A DNA stretch of 54,059 nt, taken from NCBI GenBank assembly GCA_964423745.1, contig CAYRGG010000026.1, positions 1 to 54,059 of the forward strand. Reading direction: 5' to 3'. Below are positions 26,864-34,980 of this stretch, piece by piece. This stretch comes from CAYRGG01 sp964423745 (GTDB lineage Bacteria; Pseudomonadota; Gammaproteobacteria; Competibacterales; Competibacteraceae). Each line of letters opens with the position of its first letter. Within the stretch, counting starts at the first letter, position 1. The position numbers and the translations under genes were made by a program. Below the pieces are notes generated by a model. It was not told the DNA's origin. It ran no database searches and was given only the letters and a program-made list of their open reading frames with translations.

Positions 26864-27745
26864 CTAGTTAATCCAGTGAGATAGATCACGGTTAATAAAA
26901 TTTTCGAGTTGATGGATATCACTTTTATAACATTTTTGAAGTTGTATTTTTGCGTCAATAGGAATGGCCGGCTTATGAAACAGATTTTCCCTGTAACGTT
27001 GCAACACAGTGCGAATTTTAGATGGAAGAATTGGATTAAATAACATCTTTATATAATTTTGATTTTCTAGCATGAGTTTAGCGAGTGCATTCTTTGGTAT
27101 ACCTGAAGGGTTATGCTTTAACAAATCTAATGGACAATAATCGGGATCTACATTAAGGAATGAAAACAATTGTTGAAGAAGTAACTGTGGACTCTTCACT
27201 AGATCTTCAAACAAGAATATTTTTATTTGATTTTTTGGAAACATTTCATAATAGGGAGCAAGTTGCTTTCCATAAAAACCTGTACTTATGTAATAACCAG
27301 TTGGGTCGTTGCGATTAATACGTTCGTCTTGTTGACTAAGTGCTGCGGCAAAATTTGATTCTTTGTCAATTCCTCTATGAAAATACATAAGATAATCTGA
27401 GTAAGCGCGTTCAACCGGATTTCTAAGAATAGCTATGAGCTTAACATCTGGAAGGTGGGAATGAATTGCTTTAACTGCACTTGAGTTGGACAAATATTCT
27501 GGTGAAACCTCACCAATCGCTTTTTTAAGTCCTGATTTCTCAAAGAGTCGCTCATAGTCTTCAGACGATTTGATACTTTTTTTATAAGCAGGATTATTTA
27601 TAGAATGGTGTGAATTCACAAATGCAAAGTAATTAGGCTCTTTGATTTCAGGAATAAAAATTTCTGGATGCTGTTTCAAGTAGTAGTGAAGCGATGTAGT
27701 GCCGGATTTATAGGCGCCTATAACAAGAAAATTTGGAAAAGCCAT
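26864..27745 (-). CDS. PAPS-dependent sulfotransferase 4 (NDST/heparan-type)
   Basis: A 293-residue sulfotransferase very similar in plan to sulfotransferase 1: FLVIGAYKSGTTSLHYYLKQHPEI (5'-PSB), IGEVSPEYLS, and LIAILRNPVERAYSDYLMYFHRG (3'-PB). Both end with a -NRDL-HW motif close to the C-terminus. The two may be paralogues separated by insertion elements and other genes. The reading frame is clean, with ATG at 27745. It lies downstream of the glycosyltransferase block, and AT content is high like that of its neighbours. Confidence 0.92.
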   Translation of the reverse strand: MAFPNFLVIGAYKSGTTSLHYYLKQHPEIFIPEIKEPNYFAFVNSHHSINNPAYKKSIKSSEDYERLFEKSGLKKAIGEVSPEYLSNSSAVKAIHSHLPDVKLIAILRNPVERAYSDYLMYFHRGIDKESNFAAALSQQDERINRNDPTGYYISTGFYGKQLAPYYEMFPKNQIKIFLFEDLVKSPQLLLQQLFSFLNVDPDYCPLDLLKHNPSGIPKNALAKLMLENQNYIKMLFNPILPSKIRTVLQRYRENLFHKPAIPIDAKIQLQKCYKSDIHQLENFINRDLSHWIN

Positions 27746-27923
27746 AAAACTGAAATCCTGTCATCTTGTTGTATTAGCGTAAAAAAATTAAAGTGTTGTA
27801 AAATTAATAATATAAACAAAGTTTTAAAAAACAATTGTCCATGAGTCGTTAAGAATCAATATAATTGTACCTACTAAAGCATAATTTTTATTAAGTATAG
27901 GATAGGATCACCTTTAATTTATA

Positions 27924-29123
27924 TTAATTTTTCCTATAAAAATCAAGTAATGGTTTACATGCTTGGACCCAACCAAAATTTTTACTTACAAATTCATAAG
28001 CATTAATTCTTAGTATATTACATTTTTCATCATCTGCTAATAATTCGCAAACTGCTGATGCAAACTCACTAATACTATTAGCGATGATAATATTGTCATT
28101 GTTAGTTACATTAATACCTTCGCAGCCTACAGACGTACTAACAATTGGTCTACCAACGGCCATTGCCTCAATGATTTTGATTCTAGTTCCACCTCCGCCA
28201 CGCAAAGGTACTATCAGCAATCTACATTTTTTATAATATGGAATGACGCTTTGTACATTAGAGAAAAAATGAACACTTGGATCATCTAATAGATATTTTA
28301 ATCGATTTTGATCTAGCTTTCCTACTATATACCAATTGACGTCCGATATAACTTTTTTAACATTAGGAAATATCTGAAAATAAAAAAATTTGATGGCATC
28401 ATAATTAAAGCTCATTCCAGAGCCAACAAAGATTATGTTTTTTTCGGCGGGGAGCTTTTCCACAAACTGATACAATTCTAGGTCAATACCACCTGTTAGT
28501 ACGCTAAGCTTGCTTCCTGCAATGTCAGTGTTCTGTAATATGGCATTTTTCTCATTATTAGATATGGTGAAAATATGATTCGAATTTAGTAACGATTTAG
28601 TTTCAAAATTTTGGACTCGTTTCCAATTATAAAAATTAAAAAACTTTGTCCAAGCTGGTGCGAGCTCAAATAGTCTTTTGTATCTCAATGATTCGTAGTC
28701 ATACAAATTAATAATGATTGGAATATTTTTTGGAATACACGAACTATAAAAACTTAAAAAAGAACGCTCAAACTGAATGAAATTAATGTTTTGATTTTGT
28801 AAAAGCTTTTGGATTGATGTTGCTACTTCATGAAAATAGTAAAAGTGATACTCTAAGGGCTTAGTTTGAAAGATATTAACCATAATAGCATATAGCTTTT
28901 TCCAAAAATCATACTTTATTTTTACTGGAAAAATACTATTTTCTAACATTCGCTGTGCATCATCTAAAAGTATTAATTCACTTTCATTTTTTATAATACA
29001 AATAATCCTAAGGTCGAATTCTTTGAGCAACTGTTTAGATATATTGTAAACGCGTGTTCGAACACCATCATTTGGTGGATAGGGCAAACCATCACAAATG
29101 ATCAAAACTGTTTTTCTTATCAT
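27924..29123 (-). CDS. GT4-family glycosyltransferase A
   Basis: A 399-residue GT-B glycosyltransferase. N-terminal acceptor domain opens VLIICDGLPYPPNDGVRTRVYNISKQLL. The donor domain has IIFVGSGMSFNYDAIKFF and the diagnostic nucleotide-sugar site PLRGGGGTRIKIIEAMAVGRPIVSTSVGCEGI (Glu of the EX7E motif included). The 'GLPYPPNDGVRTRV' opening resembles sugar transferases of the TIGR03087 (Stp1) group. Donor and acceptor sugars are unknown. It belongs to the AT-rich block of four glycan genes. Confidence 0.9.
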   Translation of the reverse strand: MIRKTVLIICDGLPYPPNDGVRTRVYNISKQLLKEFDLRIICIIKNESELILLDDAQRMLENSIFPVKIKYDFWKKLYAIMVNIFQTKPLEYHFYYFHEVATSIQKLLQNQNINFIQFERSFLSFYSSCIPKNIPIIINLYDYESLRYKRLFELAPAWTKFFNFYNWKRVQNFETKSLLNSNHIFTISNNEKNAILQNTDIAGSKLSVLTGGIDLELYQFVEKLPAEKNIIFVGSGMSFNYDAIKFFYFQIFPNVKKVISDVNWYIVGKLDQNRLKYLLDDPSVHFFSNVQSVIPYYKKCRLLIVPLRGGGGTRIKIIEAMAVGRPIVSTSVGCEGINVTNNDNIIIANSISEFASAVCELLADDEKCNILRINAYEFVSKNFGWVQACKPLLDFYRKN

Positions 29124-29336
29124 AAGACTATTAAAGTAACTGAACTGATCTTGAAATATGAATATGTATTAGTGAGAAAAGTAATTAAAATGAGAAAGAT
29201 TCAGAGTCAAATTAACATTAAGTAAATGGGAAAAATAAATGCAATCGCTCTGAGTCAGAGTATATTTATCTGCTAGAATCTTAAAAATTAGCGGTAACTG
29301 ACCAATTCAATAAACTTATGCATCTTGATAAGTGCA

Positions 29337-30254
29337 TCATAATTTTTTTTCAAAATATCCTTTTCCTTCCCGTCCTAAAGCAAAATCTAAAACTCCTTTA
29401 ATAAGGCCTACTGCTGCTGAGTAATTTCCGTTTCTCAAAAATCCAGCTAATCCACGCATATAATATAATAATACTTTGAATAAATCAGCTATTGAAAAAT
29501 CTATAGCATTTCTTTTTATGAATATTAGTTTGTTTCGATATAAAAAGTACGACCACAAAAATGATCCGCGAATCATGGATTGTGCAACTTTATGAAATAA
29601 ATAAACATTTTCAAGTAAAGCCAATTTATAACCTAGATCCATTGCTTTAATACATAATTCACTCTCTTCAGAAGTCAAAAAGTAGGGTTCATAAAATCCA
29701 TTTACTTTTCTTAATAGGTCAGCCCTAACAAATAGAGCACACCCATAAAGAAAAGTAACAATCGTTGCTGACTCCGTTAACGGCTTATGGTATTTATCAC
29801 CTCGTTTTTCCAACTGTATTATTCCAGTATTGCGATCAAGGTGACCACCTCCAAACCATATTTTTCCTTCAGGATAGTTTAATACTATCGGCGATACTAT
29901 ACCTACATCTGTATTTGCTTCTAAATAATTTATCATACGATCGATAAGCATCTCATCGTCGATCAGCGTGTCGTTATTAAGCAAAAATATGTAGTTAGCG
30001 TTATTTCGGAGAGCTGCATGAATTCCTGCATTACATCCACCTGTGAAACCAGTATTAGTTTTTAATTTTATAATATTGACTTCTGGATGTGCTTTTTCAA
30101 TTTCTTGCACCGACTTGTCGGTTGAGCCATTGTCTACAACTAATATTGATAAATTTTCATGGGAAATAATTGTTAAAGAGTCAAGACACTTGATTGTATC
30201 TTTAAAACCGTTCCAATTAATAATGATAATATAAGTTCTTGTTTTTTTTTTCAT
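29337..30254 (-). CDS. GT2-family glycosyltransferase (rhamnosyltransferase-like)
   Basis: A 305-residue GT-A enzyme. The N-terminal fold is typical: YIIIINWNGFKDTIKCLDSL, ILVVDNGSTDKSVQEIEKAHP, the metal-binding NYIFLLNNDTLID and the acceptor-site EPYFLTSEESELCIKAMDLGYKL. This COG1216 layout is common in O-antigen and exopolysaccharide loci, often rhamnosyl- or galactofuranosyl-transfer. A short amphipathic C-terminal region follows. It is about 60 bp downstream of GT4-B on the same strand, consistent with an operon. Confidence 0.92.
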   Translation of the reverse strand: MKKKTRTYIIIINWNGFKDTIKCLDSLTIISHENLSILVVDNGSTDKSVQEIEKAHPEVNIIKLKTNTGFTGGCNAGIHAALRNNANYIFLLNNDTLIDDEMLIDRMINYLEANTDVGIVSPIVLNYPEGKIWFGGGHLDRNTGIIQLEKRGDKYHKPLTESATIVTFLYGCALFVRADLLRKVNGFYEPYFLTSEESELCIKAMDLGYKLALLENVYLFHKVAQSMIRGSFLWSYFLYRNKLIFIKRNAIDFSIADLFKVLLYYMRGLAGFLRNGNYSAAVGLIKGVLDFALGREGKGYFEKKL

Positions 30255-30314
30255 GTCATCTTCTATATGAGCTTTAAATAAAAAAATTGATGTTAGTAAA
30301 AAATCATTTTTGAG

Positions 30315-31538
30315 TCAGGATTTTGACAATATATTAATGTAAAAATTATAGATCTTATTTACTCTGCCATCAAAACTAAGTTCGTTATGGACAAACTCCC
30401 ATTGATCAGAACAACAATGCTCTCTTTGAGTTTTGTTTTCAATGAGTAGTTTTGTTTTATCATAAAAACACTCGACTCTCGTATCACATAGTAGCCCCAG
30501 TCTGTGTCTTTCAAACAGTTGCTTTAAATCACCTACCGGATTTGTTAATATAGGTTTTTCTACAGAAAAATAATCACTAATTTTATTAGGCCATCTTGCT
30601 GCATTACGCAAGTTGTCACGTAACGGCAGGACAAAAAAATCACAAGATGAGAGATAAACTGCATAGTCTTCTCGATCAACCCATCCAGGGTAAATTATTC
30701 TGCTTCTAAAATTAATATTTGGCATAAATTTATTACATACGTAATCACGGTTGCCAGTCACAAGCAGCATTAGTCTGTTATATTCACAAGTTAATTTATT
30801 AAATGCTTTCCAAAAAATTGCGTTGTCTTCTTCGTCCTCTTCGCATATGTTAATCATTCCTATAATTATACTTTCTTGGTCGAGTATAAGCTTTGATCTA
30901 GCTTCTTTTGTATCATATTTTTTTAGATCAGATGTTTCTGCACCACCGTAAAGAACTATGGTTTTGTTATAAATATCCGTATGACATAAACGTTTTTTTA
31001 ATGTGTGTGTGATTGCAATTACACCATCATACTTTTTGGTTGCAGGCAACTCTGTATAGTTATCGTATAAAGCAATATATTTTTGTAAACCTTTTATTCT
31101 AAAATCTGCTAATCCTCCTTTACCAAACCATTCCCACCATTCATTAATTATTTTAGATTTTTTAACTTTTTTTCCAATAAATGCTGGAACAAACCCGGCT
31201 GGACGGTGCCCCATATCGACATGAATAATATCGTACTTAGTTGTTAATATCTTAAAAGTTTTATACACTAAATCAAAGAGTGAGAACCCGCCTCTTACAA
31301 ATCTTGCAGGTAAAAAACTCGGTACACTAATAACTTTAAAATTCTTTTTGGGTTGGATAACAGAGAAAGAAAAAATATTTATAGAAGGATAAATCATGGT
31401 TACATAAGTGTTCGGGTTTCTAGTTAATATTTCGGATGTGCGATAGCGAATATAAAAACAGCTGGCTAATTCATTTACTGAGTAACTAGAAAGCATAAGA
31501 ACTTTCAACTTACAAGAAATATTCTCATCTTTCATCAT
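30315..31538 (-). CDS. GT4-like glycosyltransferase B
   Basis: A 407-residue GT-B-type protein: VLMLSSYSVNELASCFYIRY at the N-terminus, YDIIHVDMGHRPAGFV in the first domain, and a donor domain with RSRIIYPGWVDREDYAVYLSSCDFFVLPLRDNLRNAARWPNKISDYFSVEKPILTNPVGD (cited for its PNK-ISDY-KPI pattern). It lacks the exact EX7E glutamate spacing but has the NK.SDY...PI variant of GT4/GT1-like enzymes. The start overlaps the end of the Wzy-like gene by 14 bp, so the two are translationally coupled. Confidence 0.82.
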   Translation of the reverse strand: MMKDENISCKLKVLMLSSYSVNELASCFYIRYRTSEILTRNPNTYVTMIYPSINIFSFSVIQPKKNFKVISVPSFLPARFVRGGFSLFDLVYKTFKILTTKYDIIHVDMGHRPAGFVPAFIGKKVKKSKIINEWWEWFGKGGLADFRIKGLQKYIALYDNYTELPATKKYDGVIAITHTLKKRLCHTDIYNKTIVLYGGAETSDLKKYDTKEARSKLILDQESIIIGMINICEEDEEDNAIFWKAFNKLTCEYNRLMLLVTGNRDYVCNKFMPNINFRSRIIYPGWVDREDYAVYLSSCDFFVLPLRDNLRNAARWPNKISDYFSVEKPILTNPVGDLKQLFERHRLGLLCDTRVECFYDKTKLLIENKTQREHCCSDQWEFVHNELSFDGRVNKIYNFYINILSKS

Positions 31539-32754
31539 TTATCGCTTCTCTTTCGTCATTTGCTGAATTAAGCAAAATCGCCATAACCAAACAAAGAATT
31601 AGAATTCGCCAAGGATCCATAAAAAAATTAATAGTAATTTCTGCAATTAAAATAAGCGTGAACAAATATCCTGAAAACTTTGCCATCACAATATCTACAT
31701 TTGGTTTTTTGAGATTTTTTATAAGAATCGAATAATAAACGCTAATAAGGGCTACCATCCATATCAGACCTGGTATACCCAGAAATTTTATTACATGTAT
31801 ATATCCTAGATCCGAACCATAAGCGGCTGCATGTAAATCTGTTGATGCTTTGTCTTTCCTTATAAGTAAACCACCGTTACCAATGTAAGGGTGTTCTTTG
31901 ATGCTTTCTATATTATATCTTATAAATCTCATCCTTGATCTCCATGAGCCTTCTTCATTACTGACATCTTTATAAGTACTTTGTATAGAATTCACAATGA
32001 TGTTTTCGTTTGAGTTATTTATTGTAGTGAATATCGTACCTGTAATAAAGAAACAAAATGTTAGCCCAGCCAGTACTTTAAATCGTCGTTTATTAATGAG
32101 AAGAATAATTACAGTAATAGATAGTGCCAAAATATACATTCTTGTTTGTCTAAATATAACGGCGGCATATATTATCAAAAAACATATTAATGAATATTTT
32201 GCATATTGATCCTCCTCTAAGTATCGAACTATATGCCAAATCCCTACGGTCACGAGAATTTCCATTGCTGGCACATATGCGCGAGTGATGCCTGCTCTTT
32301 CGCCGTGCCCTTCAGCCCATTTGTGGTGAAATAATACGATTCCATAGTAGTTGATAATAGTCATTCCTATAATCACCAGACTAAGGATGGTCATAAAACT
32401 CATAAATATGTTCACATTTTCCCTTGTGTTTAATACCATCAAAAACAGAAAAAAAATACCGTAGTACATTTGATGACGGGCAGCAATCAAACTATCCGAT
32501 AAAGCTTGACCATAGTACATGGTCGTGAATGAAGCTTGCGCAAAGATAAAGATGAGATAAAAAAATATGAACCAGGTAAAAGGATTTTTATATGATGAAA
32601 TATCGGTACGTTTTACAAACCAACCCCAGAAAAGACCTATTATTATTAAAAGGAGTCCCACGTCTTGTAATCTGCTTCCAGCAATATCTTGACTGAACCA
32701 AATAAAAAATAAACTATTACCAAACGCAAATATTAGCAAAAGAAGCAAAATCAA
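31525..32754 (-). CDS. Wzy-like O-antigen polymerase/ligase family membrane protein
   Basis: A 409-residue polytopic protein with about ten transmembrane helices and a large extracytoplasmic loop (residues ~255-305) of polar composition containing RSRMRFIRYNIESIKEHPYIGNGG. That segment corresponds to the W(x)..G..SF/ HPxxGxG-type region of the Wzy_C/O-antigen ligase superfamily. It would polymerise lipid-linked repeat units or transfer the glycan in the periplasm. Family assignment rests on topology and the HPYIGNGG motif; primary sequence of Wzy proteins is poorly conserved. First gene of the minus-strand glycosyltransferase run. Confidence 0.75.
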   Translation of the reverse strand: MILLLLLIFAFGNSLFFIWFSQDIAGSRLQDVGLLLIIIGLFWGWFVKRTDISSYKNPFTWFIFFYLIFIFAQASFTTMYYGQALSDSLIAARHQMYYGIFFLFLMVLNTRENVNIFMSFMTILSLVIIGMTIINYYGIVLFHHKWAEGHGERAGITRAYVPAMEILVTVGIWHIVRYLEEDQYAKYSLICFLIIYAAVIFRQTRMYILALSITVIILLINKRRFKVLAGLTFCFFITGTIFTTINNSNENIIVNSIQSTYKDVSNEEGSWRSRMRFIRYNIESIKEHPYIGNGGLLIRKDKASTDLHAAAYGSDLGYIHVIKFLGIPGLIWMVALISVYYSILIKNLKKPNVDIVMAKFSGYLFTLILIAEITINFFMDPWRILILCLVMAILLNSANDEREAINDER

Positions 32755-33539
32755 GATACAACTCCTTCAATACTTGATTATCAATACCTGTAGTGATGTT
32801 TTAAAATAATTTTTTTAGTTTTTTGAGTAATTTAGCTAGAAACCGCTTTCCCACTTTACTAAAGTGAATCATAAGGTACAAGTCTATAGCGTTCCTGCCT
32901 GTATCGATAGTTTATTTCCTATATTTATGTACTTTCACTCACATTGATCATCTCCATATTCTAAATATGCATATCCAAATAGTAACTCTAGTACCATCCA
33001 TCGTAGTCATTTTGTTCACGAGCCACTATTGGAAATCAAATAGATAACTAAGCTACTTGAAAGCATTAGCGAGAAACTTAAATAGCTTAGAGTCGATCTC
33101 GTCAAAAAGTATGACCAAATTTTACATATTTTGACAAATATAATGACTTTATTACTTGACTTTGCTCTCTAGATTTTACCTAAGCATATACGATTATATA
33201 CCTTATAAAAGTAGTAAAAAATAATGCTGTTCGCTTAGCAACACCTTTAGTCATGAAGTCATGCAATTTAGTAGCAAGCAAGCAAGTCATTGATTATGAA
33301 TATGTTGAAGTTACTTAAAAAATATGATCTTTACTTTTTAATTCGCAATTAACCATACAATAGGAAATGTTTTTGATTGCAAATTTAAAAAAACCAACTA
33401 TTTGGAAGATAAAAATAATTTTGGTATCCAGCATAAATTCATTAATCATACATATTGGCCCACTATTTGCAAAGCTTTGCCCGACTGTGTTACACCAGAT
33501 TAAGCTGGACTATAGAATTATTTTTAAAGGAGTTTTTTT
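32755..33539. other. 785-bp AT-rich intergenic region, no supported gene
   Basis: It separates the divergent Wzy-like gene (minus) and secreted lyase gene (plus). Only short random open frames are present; one from 33367 runs into the lyase gene in another frame and lacks coding character. The region must hold two outward promoters. Confidence 0.6.
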
Positions 33540-34457
33540 ATGGTATCAAAAAATTCAGTATACCCCTTATTTTCTATATTTAGATCGACTTCAATTCGGT
33601 TTTTCAAAAAAACATGTATGTTAGCTTTATTATTTATCCTAAGCATAAATGCTAATGCCGGTTTAATATTTAGTAGTGATTTTGAGAAGAATATTGTTTC
33701 TAGTAAAAGTAATGCGAACAATGCTTGGAAGAAACAGGCTTGCGAAGATAAGGCTATTATGCCAGTAAAGGCCGGCGAGTTCGGAGCACCTGCCCCTAGG
33801 GCTGGTAAGTACATGCTTAGATCGATAACAAAGTCAAAGTTGTGTAAAGGGATTGGTAAAATTAGAACAGAGCTTATTGGAAACGGAGTTGTTCCATCTA
33901 ACACAGAACGATGGATTGGTTTTAGCACCTACATTCCTAAAAACAGGTTTAGTGAACAAAAGCCAGTAGCGTTTTTCCAGTTGCATTATACTTCAAAGGG
34001 ATATGAACTTTTTAACATAGAAGCAGAGCAGGGTAGATATACATTATTAAATTATAACGCCTCTAAAGGAAAAAGGGAGAGAAACAAGATTGCATCAATT
34101 GAATATGATGTTTGGACAGACTGGGTGTTTCATGTGAAGTTTACTAACCCATCTTCCAAAAAAATGGGATTTGTTAAAATTTGGAAGAACGGAAAACTTG
34201 TTTATAACTGGAAAGGTCATACTATTAGGAACGGGCAAAAAAAAGCTGGAACGCGTAAGATTGGACAATATGTTCATAAAGGATGGCCAAAGAGCAACCC
34301 TCCTTACATGGTAATGTACCATGACGAGTTTCGCGTTGGGGATCAAAACTCAAGTTATAATGAAGTATCTCCTGGTGGGAAGAAGCCTACTAAAGATATT
34401 GGATTACCAACTACCCCAACTGGCTTGAAAGTTATAAAACATGAAATAGGGTCTTAG
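33540..34457 (+). CDS. Secreted polysaccharide lyase-like protein (heparin lyase I-like fold)
   Basis: A 305-residue protein with an AAAGGAG site 7 bp before its ATG. A long N-terminal signal peptide has a basic region (RSTSIRFFKK), a hydrophobic core (TCMLALLFILSI) and an ANA cleavage site at about residue 40. The mature chain looks like a beta-jelly-roll: GLIFSSDFEKNI, RAGKYMLRSIT, KIRTELIGNGV, ERWIGFSTYIPKNRF, WTDWVFHVKFT, GFVKIWKNGKLVYNWKGHTI, YMVMYHDEFRVGD. This order matches the PF14099-type 'Polysacc_lyase' family, which includes glucuronan and heparin lyase I-like enzymes. It is the only plus-strand gene of the locus and is secreted, so it may trim or release the polymer. Substrate unknown. 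Confidence 0.72.
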   Translation: MVSKNSVYPLFSIFRSTSIRFFKKTCMLALLFILSINANAGLIFSSDFEKNIVSSKSNANNAWKKQACEDKAIMPVKAGEFGAPAPRAGKYMLRSITKSKLCKGIGKIRTELIGNGVVPSNTERWIGFSTYIPKNRFSEQKPVAFFQLHYTSKGYELFNIEAEQGRYTLLNYNASKGKRERNKIASIEYDVWTDWVFHVKFTNPSSKKMGFVKIWKNGKLVYNWKGHTIRNGQKKAGTRKIGQYVHKGWPKSNPPYMVMYHDEFRVGDQNSSYNEVSPGGKKPTKDIGLPTTPTGLKVIKHEIGS

Positions 34458-34980
34458 GTAAAATTTATTTTGTAAGATCAATATTACTACTATTCTGTTA
34501 ACTTAGTGAACAACAGCGACCTGGATTTTTAACAGTTAGATTTCTATGAGCTAATGCAATTCATTAAATCAATTTAAGAAAACCAGGTCACATTTCATCA
34601 CTATACATTCTTCCGACAAATTCCAATCCGGTTTCCAAGAAAAATTCTTGTGCTTGTGCCCTGAAGTTGAATCAATTGCTATAGCCTGTTGGCAGACTTT
34701 TCGACGTAACGATAGTCAGCCACTTCCTCTTGAGATCGCAGACAGGGTCATAAACCTTTGAGTTAAGGAAACCGGTTTACCTCTATTTCAGTACAAACAA
34801 CAATCGGCTATGCACGATGGTCAAGGCAGTGATTATTGTCTCTGGTAGCGGTATTAAAAAAGGTGACAAGATAGAGTATTGCGATTTGCTAAAATTTTGC
34901 ACCGACCCTGCTGCGTGCATCCGGATTAGCGGTACCCAAGAGAATGCAGGGTAAGATACTAGATATAGTTTGAATAGTGA
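34458..34980. other. 523-bp gap with a possible decayed coding fragment
   Basis: Around 34600-34760 on the plus strand there is an open stretch of about 50 codons with ordinary codon use (for example CWQTFRRNDSQPLPLEIADRV), then stops. Base composition is less AT-rich than the genes beside it. It may be the relic of a gene, but I do not recognise it and no start or ribosome-binding site is convincing. Confidence 0.35.

Noticed and set aside
29120..29330. TAACTGA-like motifs that recall repeats of large sulfur bacteria
   Set aside because: Only isolated single occurrences were found, with no array, so they do not support an assignment to that group.
33367..33624. 85-codon frame before and into the secreted lyase gene
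   Set aside because: It has no ribosome-binding site and overlaps the well-supported lyase start in another frame.
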